From Artocarpus heterophyllus (Eukaryota; Streptophyta; Magnoliopsida; Rosales; Moraceae): 64,000 nt of DNA. Positions within the stretch are counted from its first letter, which is position 1. Every line of letters starts with the position of its first letter. A program made the position numbers and the translations under genes. Under the pieces are notes generated by a model that was not told the origin of the DNA, searched no databases, and saw nothing but the letters and a program-made list of their open reading frames with translations. Positions 49,279 to 60,644 of the stretch are shown piece after piece. The stretch spans positions 17,509,770-17,573,769 of the forward strand of contig CM046333.1 in the NCBI GenBank assembly GCA_025403435.1. The letters run 5' to 3'.

Positions 49279-50915
49279 TTTCAATCTACAATAAAGAATC
49301 ATATACCAAATATAAGCAAACATATAATAATAGTTTAGGAAGATAACACAATCATTTAAAATCATACAAATGTGTTTATGTATCAAAACCTTGAAAATAT
49401 CACAACCTTACAACGATAAGTCTTCACTCAGAATTCAACAAGCTCCTAGGGGAGTCATGCCAAATTCAATCAGGAACACCGATCCCCTCCTGATTAATAT
49501 ATGCCATCTAGGACCCGTATGATCCAGCTTATACTAATAATCGTTTCTTTGGCCATTAATTTTATTAACAGAGCTCCTAGGGGAGGTTAATAATAAAATT
49601 AATGTGAGCGTATAACTACCGTTTCAATATTTTATCCATGATTTATAATCACCACCTAGGGGTGTGCAACCATAAATCATACTAAAATACCTTATCCTTT
49701 CAGAGATCCAATCTGGTACATGATTGAAATCCCTTCCTAGGGGTCGGGACCACCATGTTCTTCCTATGGACCAACGATGGAGGCCTTAGGTCTTCTCTTC
49801 GAAAACCTTCTCCCACTCAATTTTTTGAAGTCAAGGTTTTATTTCAAAATTATGCATGAACAATATTAATATGAGCGGCACTCCCTATTCTATATGACAT
49901 GTTATCAATATACATGGTAATCATATTATAATGCAGATAAGCAAAGCAATCAAGCAAAGCTACAAGCAAAATAATAATAATCGTAATATTATGGTTCCAC
50001 CCAAGAGAATAGAAAACTAAGATTACAAGAGAATAATCGAGACATTTATCGATTCTTCATCCTTGAATCCTCAAGCTGTATCCTTCTACATGTTATATCC
50101 ATCTTCAAGTCTTCAATCCCGTATGAATCAAATACTTCATACTTTCCGTCATATCCAAATTTAATGTTTCTCAGAATCATCTCAAAAATAAAATTAAAAC
50201 TGCACCGAAAAAATTACACCTTTTCTGGACACTTGGTAGCACTCGATTCGCAGGCTGATCTGGGTGATCGGCCTGCCGGTCATGCTTCATCGGGCTGCCG
50301 ATCCATGAAGGTTTGGCCTGCCAGCAGAGCACCCCAATTTCTGCCCCACTGTCGGCCAACCGGACCTGCCGGACCACACGTCCGGCCTACCGATCTGTGA
50401 CCATCGGCCTATCGAAATGTGACGTCTGGCATGCCGACTGAGCAGAAAACCCTTATTCCAGAAAATACAACTTTTAACGCAATTCATCAATTTTATTTTC
50501 AACAATTCAAAAACATAAAATTAGAGACTCAGGAAATACCTAGGGGCGCCATCATCATTCTTCAAGATCCGACTTCTCGTTCCGTCTTCTCCGAATAATC
50601 ATTTAATTACAAAATTCTTACAAATTTAAAATTAAATAATAATTCATAGACAGAGATGATAGTCCGCCATCTAATTACATGAAAAACCTAGATACACATT
50701 CTAACATCTAAGGAACCATAACCGGTATGATTAATTAATTAATAATTAATTAAATAACGATTTAATCAACCATAATTAATTAATAAATATTCACCACATA
50801 ATCCATGACAACATATATATTATATAGAAACCTAGAGTGCCATCTCTCTATAAAATTCAATTCAAGCATAGGAGAGATTAAGATCACAAAATTGTAAATT
50901 TATGTAAAAACCATG
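49279..50915 (-). other. Untranslated leader of the Copia element
   Basis: About 1.6 kb between primer site and gag ATG with no supported gene. It contains several 'ctcctaggggag'-type short palindromic blocks (49442-49455, 49569-49585, 49655-49662, 49733-49742) and a ggcctgccgg-rich stretch at 50265-50440. Confidence 0.6.
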
Positions 50916-50927
50916 GCTCTGATACCA
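50916..50927 (-). other. Copia primer binding site, initiator tRNA-Met type
   Basis: The minus strand reads TGGTATCAGAGC two bases inside the 5' LTR, the plant initiator tRNA-Met site used by most Copia elements. Confidence 0.9.
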
Positions 50928-50929
50928 AT

Positions 50930-52970
50930 TGTTGGAAACAAAGTGCGCAACGGAATTTTAAAAAATTTTCATCAGAGTAATTTTCAAAACACAAGTTTGA
51001 CATGTTATATGTATAAATTAGACAGATCTTACTAACCTTTGTGTGCCGAAGAACCTCCATAACCTGTGTAGAGAAGTAACGTTCCAGAAGAGCCTCAACC
51101 AACTGGTCTTCTTTGCTATTCTCTATCAACAACCAGAGTGAGTGTGGGCTCACACGTATAGCTCTTCCACTGGTGACTCTCCTTCCAACCAATAGAGAGA
51201 ACCCAAAGCTAGTGTTCGTGATTGAACAAAAGCTCTCAGGGAGTTTTCAGATGCTCACTAGAAGAGTATCACTCTTAATCTCTCAATTGATCTCTATTGA
51301 TCTGAGTAAATCATAAGACTCACTCCCTTTCTATAGCTATTGGTTCTGGGGTCAGTCCTTATCAGATTAGGTCTCAAAAACTCGAAACAGAATCAAGTTC
51401 ATATCAATATCTGATAAGATCTGCGTGAAAACGCGTAATCTTATCTCTCGCTGATCGGCAGGCCGCACAGGCCGTATCGGTAGGCCAAACACGTCATTCG
51501 ACAGGTCGAACTCCCGAGAAAAAATCTCTGTGAATCTTTTATTTTCTACCCGAGATTCTAAAGGATAAAGTCTCAGTTTTGATTCAAATATCCCAATAGA
51601 AAAGTTATCTGATCAAAACAAACTTTATCAAGATAATCTCTAAGAAAATAAATCAATTCACAATAATTCTTCAAGTTTATCTTGATCTAATTTGTCCAAA
51701 ATTAAAACAACCGATAAACAAACAAGAATTATCTGATCGCAATAATTCAACAAATTTATCTTGAACTAATTTCTTACAAAATTAATTCAATCGATAAACA
51801 AACATGAATTATTTAATTCTTCCAAATTTTAAACCAATCTGATAAATCCGACATAAGTCACCAATTATTGAAAAAGCACGCTGTGTCGTTACAGGACTTT
51901 GTGAGCTAGCAAAGGGGACCAAAATGGACCTATAAAGTTCAAGCTCATGATAATTACGAAACCCAATATCCCAGATATATATTTCACGATTATCAACTCC
52001 AACGCTACTCCACTAAAAGCTTAGAGCTGCACTCTCATAGTGTATCGCTTGATAGAATTACGAACTTTATAGAATTACGAAGCTCATGTAGCTAAGTCTC
52101 CATGACATATCATAGTGTATCGCATCCCCATATGATCATCCATAATCGGCTTAAGGACAAGTTTTGTCTTACCTTTCCGATTATTTTTATCTTACGTTCC
52201 ATTGTCTCACCATTAGAAAACTTACCATCCAAAGATAGTATACCATTCGGTTACACCTATGTATCCAAATGGTTGAGCGCTCCAGTTTTCCAATCACAGG
52301 ACAACGCATATAAGAGGATATCATTACTCCTAAAGAGAAGCTATGGATTCCATATCTATGAATAACAAGTCTACGCTATCAAGAGTCATGCCTCCAATGT
52401 ACCGGCATGTATACCACTATTGAGATATGGGTGTCACCCTTTGGCACATCAAAAGACACAAGTTGAGACAACAGGCCCACTATTCATCTCAGGATTAAGA
52501 TACAATACAAATGATTGTATAAAGTGAATCAATTTGCCAAGACAGAATTATTAATCCAAATCAATTCACTTTATGTCCCGATCCAACACATCGTCACCTA
52601 TGACAACGTGCCAATGTTTCTATTCACGGAGTCCAACTCGATGGTCAAGACAAACCATCTCCCATAAGGGATATAGACAACATAACAATCTTTACATGAA
52701 TAAAGCACCCAACTTTATTCCCTCGATTGCGGATCATATGTTTAGACCGTCACCTTAAGAATCGTGTCTTCTGTATAATCAGTCCATCATATGCCCAATT
52801 CTTAAGGTTTAGACTGACAGTCTTAGACTACTATTTGCTTATTATACATTCAACAAATATGAACGTAAAGAGGACAAGATTTGGTATATATAAATGAATA
52901 AATTCTTTATTGATAAAAATGTCTCCAAAACGTATTACATTTTTACTCCTTAGGACATACATGTCTAACA
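50930..52970 (-). repeat. 5' LTR (right copy) of the Copia element
   Basis: Collinear with 43295-45316. It carries an extra stretch of about 40 bases at 52036-52080 containing a doubled 'tagaattacgaa' segment, a local duplication absent from the other copy. Confidence 0.9.
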
Positions 52971-53366
52971 TAAGAACCAAGAGGATTTGATTTTTTTTTC
53001 TAAGTTTTGAAGGATTTCAATGGTTTTCTTAGAGTATTTTTACTAAAGTAAAATGAAGAGAGAGAGAGAGACAGAGACAGAGAGGGGGAGAGAGTTAAGA
53101 GTATCTGATATGTTTTTGCGGAGGGATTTACAAGCAAAAGAAAATAAGAAAGCCACTAATGGCATTTTTTGTAAATAAGTGAGAAAAGCAATGGCATGGA
53201 TTTGAATAAGCAAAACTGACATAACATTCAATTTCTAATGTTTTCAAAGTCAAATTATTTATAATAATCATGCAATGCTAATTAGAATAAATGCTGATAA
53301 CAATTAATTAAATTTTGACACACTAATTAACATAATTGATCCTATTTAAAATTCATGGCCACTACA

Positions 53367-55370
53367 AGGCAGATTTCAGCAACTAAAAATCAAACCAGAA
53401 GATACGCCAAAACAACCTTTTGCGTCCAAAACCAATATTTCCAAAGAACATTATGCTATTTGAACTTAAAACAACTCCCTCCTTTTTTTCAAAAGGCTAT
53501 GACAACAATATATGGCCTAATCCTACAAAATACATTGGTCTACATAGATGTTATCCTTCTATTCTTTCTAATAGAAGAGAACGATGAAAGCTCTTGGCCT
53601 AACTTACTAAGATAACTGAAACCCATAGGATCATGTTATCCAAGCAAAAAAATGCTTGTGGGACAATCCAAAGTAGAATTTTTGGGCATGAAGTTATATA
53701 ATGGTCAGTAGGATGTCCAAACACACATAGTCCAAGAACTCCAAAAATTCTCGGAGGAAAATTTCCTCAAAACCTAAATCCAATAGTTTTTTAAAAATAG
53801 TCAAATACTTAAGGGACTTTGTATAGGATCTCTAAAAATATACTAGTCCTTTAAGTAGAATGTTGAGGAAAATTCCACCAGCTTGGTCGTAGGAGCAAAT
53901 TGTTGCTGTCAAAAAGGTAAAAGAGGCCATGCAAAATCTACCACCCTATAGGTTCCCTCTGATAGAAAAAAGAATATCACAAACTGATACAAGCGATAAA
54001 TATTGGGAGTAGTATTATTAGAAGAATACAAAAATGGGAAAAGCCTATAGGTATAAGAGTGGCAGCTTTAAAGATTCCCAAACCACTCTATTTTCAAGGA
54101 ATTGCTAGCAATCAAGATAGGAATCACCAATTTTAAATTCCACCTAATTGGACATCATTCCTAACTCAAAATTGACACTGTAGCCTTAAAGGGAATGATT
54201 ACTTTCAAGTAAAATAAGGTCATTAATGCTCAACTTCTTCAATTAACTATGTGGTTTACCCAATATTCCTTTGAGATAAAGGTCATTAAGGAAACTTAAT
54301 CCCAAGCCTGCTTTCTAGGCCTCCTCAAAATACTACAAATATCATCCTGTGAATACCATCACTGCCCATTCCTCTCATTTACTCAAAGGCATCACAACCT
54401 CCTCTCCCTTGTACCTATCCAAAAGATGCTCTTAAAATACTAAAAAAGAAAAAGCCTAAAAAAGACAGTAAATAAAGCCTTAGCTATCCAATCTACACTC
54501 AACATGAATTTGTGAGAATCAGTTCTTCATGATTTAGGGATCTATCCTACTTGTCCCTTCTCCAAGCTACTTCCACTCAAGGATACCATGTTTATGCCAA
54601 GGCAGCTAGCCCATTTTTTGGTACTTGGCAAGTGTCTATACCATTGCCATAGAAGTCTAGACAATTGCTCTCAGATGACAATTTGCAACTTCTTGACAAG
54701 GAAGAATTTCGTCCTACTTATCACATCTAGATAGACATGCTGACTTGGTTTGGATCTTTGTCCAATTGGTATGACATCTTAACAAATAAGTAGCATAAAG
54801 TTTGGAGAACCAAACTATTCTATCTAAGGCACTTTGAGCACAATATTACTCACTTAATGAATTGTTATACAGTCCTCTTCCTCACCTTGTCTTGAAACTA
54901 TGTTTGAGAGACTGCCTTTGTCATCAATGTTCTATCCATTGAGGTATATGGTTCAAGTGAAAATCCTACCTATCTTGTAGGAAACACGAACTATAGAGAA
55001 CTACAAAAAGTGTTCTTCCTCAAAAACAAAATAATCTTTCAAGAGATCTGGCTAACTATAGGAGATGATGCACCATAGGAACAGTTTCCTCTAGATAACT
55101 TACACCAAATCCAAAATAACCTGGCATATTATCATATGCACCAAGATTCAACTAAAAAAATAACTGACTCACCATCCACACAAGAAAGGAACATCAACAT
55201 GAATAGTTCATTGTTCTATGATTCTCAAGACCTATGTAAGTTTTTAGCCTTATCCATATCCTTGATAAATGAACAGAGTCGAGCCGCCTACCACCAGTAC
55301 AGCAGCCACATCAAGACCTACAAAAAAAGTTATTGGAATAAATAGTTGGAGTTTTAGGATGAATATAAGC
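53367..55370 (+). pseudogene. Endogenous pararetrovirus fragment 4: rest of RT, RNase H, C-terminal region
   Basis: RT coding resumes after the AGGCA duplication. The frame at 53355-53615 holds the palm segment, in which the catalytic box reads YIDV (53541-53552) where active enzymes have two Asp, so this copy lost a catalytic residue. RNase H is recognisable at about 53965-54130 (ISQTDTSDKYWE and YRYKSGSFKDSQ). The region 54530-55345 contains YLSLLQATSTQGYHVYAKAA and a 69-residue end frame (55136-55345), a probable C-terminal domain of unknown role. Multiple stops throughout. Orientation matches the other EVE fragments. Confidence 0.8.
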
Positions 55371-55432
55371 TAAATACTATGAAGTTAAGTTCAAGTCACA
55401 AGCCCATCTACGAGTAAAGGAGATTCACAACT

Positions 55433-55640
55433 TCTTTAGTCTTCTTTAGTCCATCTATGTATCATAATTATCATTTTACTTTGCAAAGGAGGTTCCTTTG
55501 CCTTTAGTTTGCTTTAGCCCTTGTCTGTATAATAATTGTCATTTTACTTTGTAAGAGGAGATTCTTTCTCCTTTAGTCTGGTTTAGTCCTTGTCTGTATG
55601 ATAGTTTTCATTTTACTTTGTAAAAGGAGATTCCCTCTCC
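55433..55640 (+). repeat. Three tandem 69-bp repeats upstream of the EVE promoter
   Basis: Units start at 55433, 55502 and 55571. Each has a 'tttagtccttgtctgtat' part, then 'tcattttactttg' and an 'aaggagattc' end; the first unit is most diverged. Their position, between the coding end and a TATA box, suggests an enhancer-type array of the viral pregenomic promoter (inference). Confidence 0.85.
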
Positions 55641-55672
55641 TTCAGTGTGTGGTAGTCTTAAATCCAAAAGAC

Positions 55673-55726
55673 CTATATAAGATGTCTTGGCTCCTCTATA
55701 AAATCATGCAGACATCCTAAATAAAA
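55673..55726 (+). promoter_or_regulatory. EVE promoter TATA box and downstream polyadenylation-type signal
   Basis: ctatataa at 55673-55680 lies about 30 bases after the repeat array, and AATAAA at 55720-55725. In plant pararetroviruses the TATA box is followed at short range by a polyadenylation signal used on the second pass round the circular genome, and this spacing fits. Activity of this decayed copy is unknown. Confidence 0.5.
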
Positions 55727-56130
55727 TTCTTGTAGTTAAAAAAATGCTCTTTCTAAATCACTCATTTGAGAGTCTCAAATAGTTAGGTAGGAATATAGAG
55801 AAGAGAAGGATCAGCAACAATAAGAAGATCCTAAAAGACGCTCTCACTAGTATAGGTTGGCAATGCAATGGAAAATAGCAGGCAATAATCCTTAATCTCT
55901 AAAACCATAAAAGTGTTCACCAAGTCCAGGAGGGCTATCTAGGGCTTACTACAGTTATTGAGGTTATAAACTTCTATTTTATTAGAGTTTATCAATTTGT
56001 ACTAAGGATCCTTTTTTTCTTAAAGGATCTTTTAACTTTTATACCTTTTGAATTAGGTTTATTAAAAATAATATTTTTAATTTTTAATTTCATCGAATGT
56101 ATACCTTCAGATAAAATTTAAAACACAAGT
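55727..56130 (+). other. Probable EVE leader merging into flanking DNA
   Basis: After the AATAAA the sequence is non-coding ('cactcatttgagagtctcaa', 'aagaagatcctaaaagacgc'). It may be the 5' leader of a linearised viral genome. The right border with host DNA is not recognisable; AT-rich host-like sequence begins by about 55980. Confidence 0.3.
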
Positions 56131-56132
56131 CT

Positions 56133-56514
56133 GTATCTTCGAACATCTCCAACGCACTGCTATATTGAAATGCTAATGCCAAATTTTGACATTTAAGTAT
56201 TAAAAACTCTCCAACGCAATGCCATGTTTTATGCTATAGTTATCATATGCTAAATTTGAGCGTATGGCTAATTTGGTATTTAATTCCTATGGTTGATATA
56301 TTAACTTTTTTAATCATTCCAATATTGCCACTTTAAAGTATTTTAATAATGAATCTTTTCTTTTACAACATTCAATGCTCAATCATTATAACAAAAGATA
56401 AAAAATAACATTAGAAATAGTATTATGCGTTAGAGCACAAAAATAGAATAGCACATCATTGTGCAATTTTCACATCTTTTATGGCAAATATTAACATAGT
56501 ATTAAAGATAGTCT
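56133..56514. mobile_element. MITE-like element with 'catctccaa' terminal inverted repeats
   Basis: The left end 'cgaacatctccaacgcactg' pairs imperfectly with the complement of 'catagtattaaagatagtct' at the right. The 'ctccaacgcaatgcca' motif is repeated internally at 56211-56226. A similar left end occurs at 58978-59095. The class is uncertain; no coding. Confidence 0.4.
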
Positions 56515-57655
56515 TACATCAATCAATAATTGATTTTGGCTTCCAAGATGACCCAATTATATTTAAGTAAAAGCAAAAAAAAATAAATTTTCTAAAAAAT
56601 AAGGAAAAAACAAGAATACAAACAAAAAAAAATTTTGATAAACATTATTTTTAGATCAAAACTTTAGTCTTAGGTTTTTTTTAATTTTTTTATAAATTTC
56701 TATTTGAAGATATTTTAGACAATTTTTTAGGTCAAAATTGAAGGTTGACTTTGAAAATGTATCAATTTATTAATTAAATCTAATTCAAGGTATACATGCA
56801 ATGACAACAAAAACCGAAGGTCTAGTATTTAAGTAAATTTAAAACACATAATATAAAAAGATAAATAACTTGAAAAGAAAAAATAATAAAGACAATGTAT
56901 AACAATACTAATTTAATGGTTTAATGTATACAAACAAAATGAATAAGCAAAAAAAAAAAAGTGAATAAAAAAAAGATTAATTACAAAAATTGACCCTCAA
57001 CTATAGCTCTTGCACTAAAACGTTCCTCTAGATCCTCCAAAATGTAACATTTATCCTCCTAATCTATTAAATATTAATGAAAAAGCACCTTTGATTAAGA
57101 TTTTTTAATGAACATTGACGCATGAATTGTTCAACGACCTTATTTTTTGTGTGATGTATTTTGTTAAAGATCCTAATGGAAAGTTTTTTTCTTTTGTTAA
57201 TATCTTATATATAGGAGTTATGAATGTTGCGTTAATTTAGGAAAATTTTTGTAATTAATGGCATAAAAATAGAAGAGACAAACAAAAACATAACAATGTA
57301 GAAAAAGAAAAAAAAAGAAAAAAAAAACATTTTAAGATTTCAAAACATAATCTAAAAAAAGTGGGAAAGAGATAATGTATCTATTTTATAGATTAAAAGC
57401 ATAGAAAAAAAAATTAGAAAGAGTTACTCATACATACAATGATTAGGAATGTACAGTGATAATTGAAATCATAAAAGTGAGAATGTATAATTTTGTACCC
57501 TCTCAATGTGTACAAAATGTCAATTACTCCTCTCTTTTTTTTTTCTTTTTCTATTATACTTTTTTTATAAGGCTTCCATTTATCTTTCTTTTTTCATCTT
57601 TTATTTTCTTTATTTTTTATTCATTTTTCTTTCTTCCTTTATATAACCTTATATA

Positions 57656-57692
<37 letters not shown>

Positions 57693-57954
57693 TAAATCTT
57701 TCATTCTTATAACCTTATACTTGTTTTAAGATGTGTCCATTATATCTTATTATTTTAAGATGTGTTTATATGTTTATTATAAATCATTGTATTAAAAGCA
57801 TAATACAAGCGAAATATACACATACATAGTGCTCGTTTTCAACTAGCCAGTGAGAAAAATATTAAAAAAAAAGCTACAAAAGAGCAGCATACCAGCAAAT
57901 AGTGACAAAACACCATAGACACAAATGAAATGCAAGCATGCAAAATAAATTTAA
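56515..57954. other. AT-rich intergenic DNA with simple repeats
   Basis: No gene is supported. Long A-rich runs (56570-56640, 57300-57325), a T-rich stretch (57530-57640) and an (AT)n microsatellite at 57659-57690 fill it. The frame at 57456-57695 spans the T-rich and (AT)n repeats and is low complexity. Confidence 0.6.
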
Positions 57955-58350
57955 GGCTCAGTTTAGTAGGAGGGATAGAGAGTGCCAGGATGAAGAGAGT
58001 TGGAGGGATAGAGAGTAGGAAGAAAGAGCAGATTGTAGCAATCCGTCAAGTTAGTTCGGTAAAAAATAGAAAAAGTTAAAATGATGGATGATAGTTGTTT
58101 ATATAATTATCATGTTGTCCACTTTACTATTAATTAGTAATTCTTTTAAGGGAAAAATAATCTTTTTAAGCTTAAATTGGATGGATTTTGATTGTTGGAA
58201 TGAATAGATTTGCTAGGCTCAAAGGGAGAGGACATCCCTTGATCTTTTCTTTTCCTCCTCTCCTCCTTTTAACTAAATAAAGGATTGGATCTATCCCTCT
58301 GCCTCCCCCCTCTCTACCTCCACCTCTCCCTCCTACTAATTAAAGCATAA
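57955..58350. mobile_element. MITE-like element with 'tagtaggaggga' terminal inverted repeats
   Basis: The left end 'gctcagtttagtaggaggga' at 57957 is matched by the complement of 'tccctcctactaattaaagc' at 58327-58346. The interior is purine-rich on the left and pyrimidine-rich on the right ('cctctcctcc...tctacctcca'), so it could fold on itself. No clean target duplication. Confidence 0.5.
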
Positions 58351-60335
58351 GAGTCCGCCTAGAGTGAGTATCTCATAAAGGAAAGTGAAGTTGGTGAGCT
58401 GTATGGTGGGCAACTATGTCCTACAGCTCGAAGAGAACTCATTTGTTAGGTAGTACCCCTTGTTGTTTGGTTGGAGGGGGAGATGGAATTAGGGAGAAGG
58501 ATGGAAGTAGAGAGATGAAGGGACAGACAGAGAGAAGGGAGGAAAGAAAGGAGACAAGGAGGGATAACTTTTCCTTTTTGGCCTACCAAAAAAGACTGTT
58601 GTATAATTGAAAAAAATATTAAATAAATAGTACAAACGGACACAATAGTAATTAGACAAAAAAAAACTACTATACATCCTTTCAATTCTTCCTTTCTCCC
58701 ATCAAATTACTTTAAGGATTGTTACAATCCTTCATATTTCTTATTCCTTATTCATCCAACGTTTTTCATCCTTGTTACTCTCTATCTCTCATACCAGATG
58801 GAAATAGAAAATAAATGAGGGAGACCATAAGCTGTGGTAGAGCTAGGAAAGGTCAAACAAGCATGGCAACACCCGCTTCTTTTTGAAAATTAAAATTTGA
58901 CCTATTAAAATTTATAACTTTTTTAATATGCCCCTACTAAGATTTAATATTTTCATATATATTCTCACTAACTTCCAAAGCATCTCCAATGCAATACAAT
59001 GGTGATGTGCCAATTTCAAATGTTGACATTTGAGTTAAAAAACTCTCCAATGCAATAGAATTTCTTATGTCAAATTTGTCATATGCTAAACGTGGTAGCT
59101 TTTTATGTCCTTAAATACAAGGTATAAAATAGAAAAAATGTTAAGGTATCCTTATCATTAGTGCATTTTTCTAAACACTAGATATAACTAAAATCATATC
59201 AAAATAAAAATAAATAATGCAAAACAAATTTTTTTATATATCAAAATCTAACATTTCGTAACAAAGCCCTATCGATTGGGGATTTTTATTGTTTATAACT
59301 CTCAATATGTATCTAATATTTCTTGAAAAATATTATGATATAGTTTTATGTTATTTCTTCTTAAAAAAATAGTGTATGCCGCCCCAACTGAAGTGAAAGG
59401 CTAGACTAACTATTTAATTGTTCGATTAATTGAAGTGAGCGGGGGCATTTTAGCCATTGAATTAACCGTTTAGTGATATGTTATGTGACTAGAAGCATTA
59501 TTTATCATGTACTGCAAATCTTTAATGTGAACATTTCTCACATCAAACTATTAAAATATTAATATGACAGCTAAAACATCATGCTTTATCAATTTTGTAA
59601 AATTGCTTTCTCCAGTATAAAAAAATTTTAAGACTAAAATCTATAAACCACCCCCATGAAAGAAGGGAACCCTTACTATGGAAAAGGTAATTTCACACCA
59701 TCTCTGGAGAAGGCTAATTTAACCATTGGATTAATATTTTAACAATATAATCTACAACTGTCTACGTTAAAAATTTATCATATATAATATAAAATTGCTT
59801 CCAATTGCATATTAAAATGTTAAAAATTTAATCTAACGGTTAAAACAATCGTGCTTTCTAGTGGTGTAAAATAACTTTTTCCACCGTAGAAATTTTCACA
59901 CGCAAAAGTGTCAAAACGTATTATAGCCAAGTTGATCCAGCCTTTTTTATTATTTTCTTTAAATGTTATATTTTTAAATAAGTGTTTGACTGAAATACCC
60001 TCTTTTCATCTGTTATTATAAAATATTTTTTTTCCAAATGCGTACTTATTCTTTTTCCTAGCTTTATTAGATATTATTATACAAAAAAATAGTTATTTTA
60101 ATTTTTTTTCTAATTGCTCCACTAAAGTAATTGTTGTTTAATGTGTCTTCTTATAGGAACACGTGACTATTTTTCTCACAAATGCATTTTGCCCTTGCTG
60201 AAAGAATTTCTCTCAAATGTATTCCAACTCAAATATTTTTCTTTATCACCTAATATTTTCTTGTAATATCTCCTAATAATATGTTCTTTTTATCAACACT
60301 ATACATATGTTACACTGTATCTATGTAACCGCTGT
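58351..60335. other. Intergenic DNA with decayed MITE-like pieces
   Basis: No gene is supported. It holds a purine-rich stretch (58475-58565, low-complexity reading frames on both strands), a second 'gcatctccaatgcaatac' MITE end at 58980, and foldback repeats at about 59440-59620 and 59675-59890. Confidence 0.5.
59675..59890. mobile_element. Foldback MITE-like inverted repeat
   Basis: The left arm (59675-59745, 'ctatggaaaaggtaatttca' ... 'accattggattaatatttta') matches the complement of the right arm (59818-59890, ending 'tttttccaccgtag') over about 70 bases with scattered mismatches, leaving a short AT-rich loop. No coding. Confidence 0.5.
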
Positions 60336-60512
60336 AATGCTAAGACAATGCTCTGGTGCTCTTTACAATTTCCCATATATCATGGTAACAGACTGCAGAA
60401 AAAGCACTCACATATTTCCTTGCATCAGTAAAAATCCCCAATCCAAGGCATTGGGAAAATGATAAAAATAAAAGAAACGGACCCTTCACTTCACTCCCTA
60501 TTTTTTGTCCCC

Positions 60513-60517
<5 letters not shown>

Positions 60518-60579
<62 letters not shown>
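60518..60579 (+). repeat. (TC)n microsatellite in the MATE gene promoter
   Basis: About 60 bases of uninterrupted TC dinucleotides begin about 120 bases upstream of the TATA box. Read on the other strand it is (GA)n, the kind of sequence bound by plant BBR/BPC GAGA-binding factors (family knowledge); a role here is inference. Confidence 0.9.
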
Positions 60580-60583
<4 letters not shown>

Positions 60584-60637
60584 GGCCACTTCACCTTCCC
60601 TTTCTCTGTAAACAGCAACAACAATAATGAAAAGCCT

Positions 60638-60644
60638 TATAAAA
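60638..60644 (+). promoter_or_regulatory. Probable TATA box of the MATE gene
   Basis: TATAAAA in the context 'gccttataaaacccttcctc' followed by a pyrimidine-rich stretch, a usual plant core promoter. Transcription would start near 60670, giving a leader of about 370 bases before splicing. Confidence 0.55.

Larger units (their letters stand above)
43295..52970 (-). mobile_element. Copia LTR retrotransposon (Angela/Tork-like), full length but broken
   Basis: LTRs at 43295-45316 and 50930-52970 both start TGTTGGAAACAAAGTGCG and end ATGTCTAACA on the plus strand. The interior (45317-50929) carries minus-strand gag, protease, integrase, RT and RNase H in the Copia order. An initiator tRNA-Met primer site and a polypurine tract sit next to the expected LTRs. 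Flanks are CAAGA (43290-43294) and TAAGA (52971-52975), a 5-bp duplication with one change. LTRs differ by scattered substitutions and small indels. Stops and frameshifts in every coding part mean it cannot move on its own. Confidence 0.92.
34022..53366 (-). mobile_element. About 3.7-kb solo LTR in the EVE RT, itself split by two later elements
   Basis: It begins TGTCATGACCCG at 34022 and ends GGCCACTACA at 53366. The duplication AGGCA occurs at 34017-34021 and 53367-53371. Removing the nested elements at 36373-42300 and 43295-52970 with one target copy each leaves about 3.73 kb: 34022-36372, 42301-43294 and 52971-53366. No coding or primer site belongs to it, so it is best read as a solo LTR. 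Minus orientation is inferred from terminal sequence (TGTAGTGGCC start). The GC-richer 36270-36370 part (gcctgcctacttg motifs) is typical of such LTRs. Confidence 0.75.

Noticed and set aside
55433..55640. CRISPR-like array
   Set aside because: Contiguous 69-bp tandem units without spacers, in plant DNA; a promoter repeat fits better.
57456..57695. 79-residue Phe-rich possible membrane peptide
   Set aside because: Covers a T-rich stretch and the (AT)n microsatellite; low complexity only.
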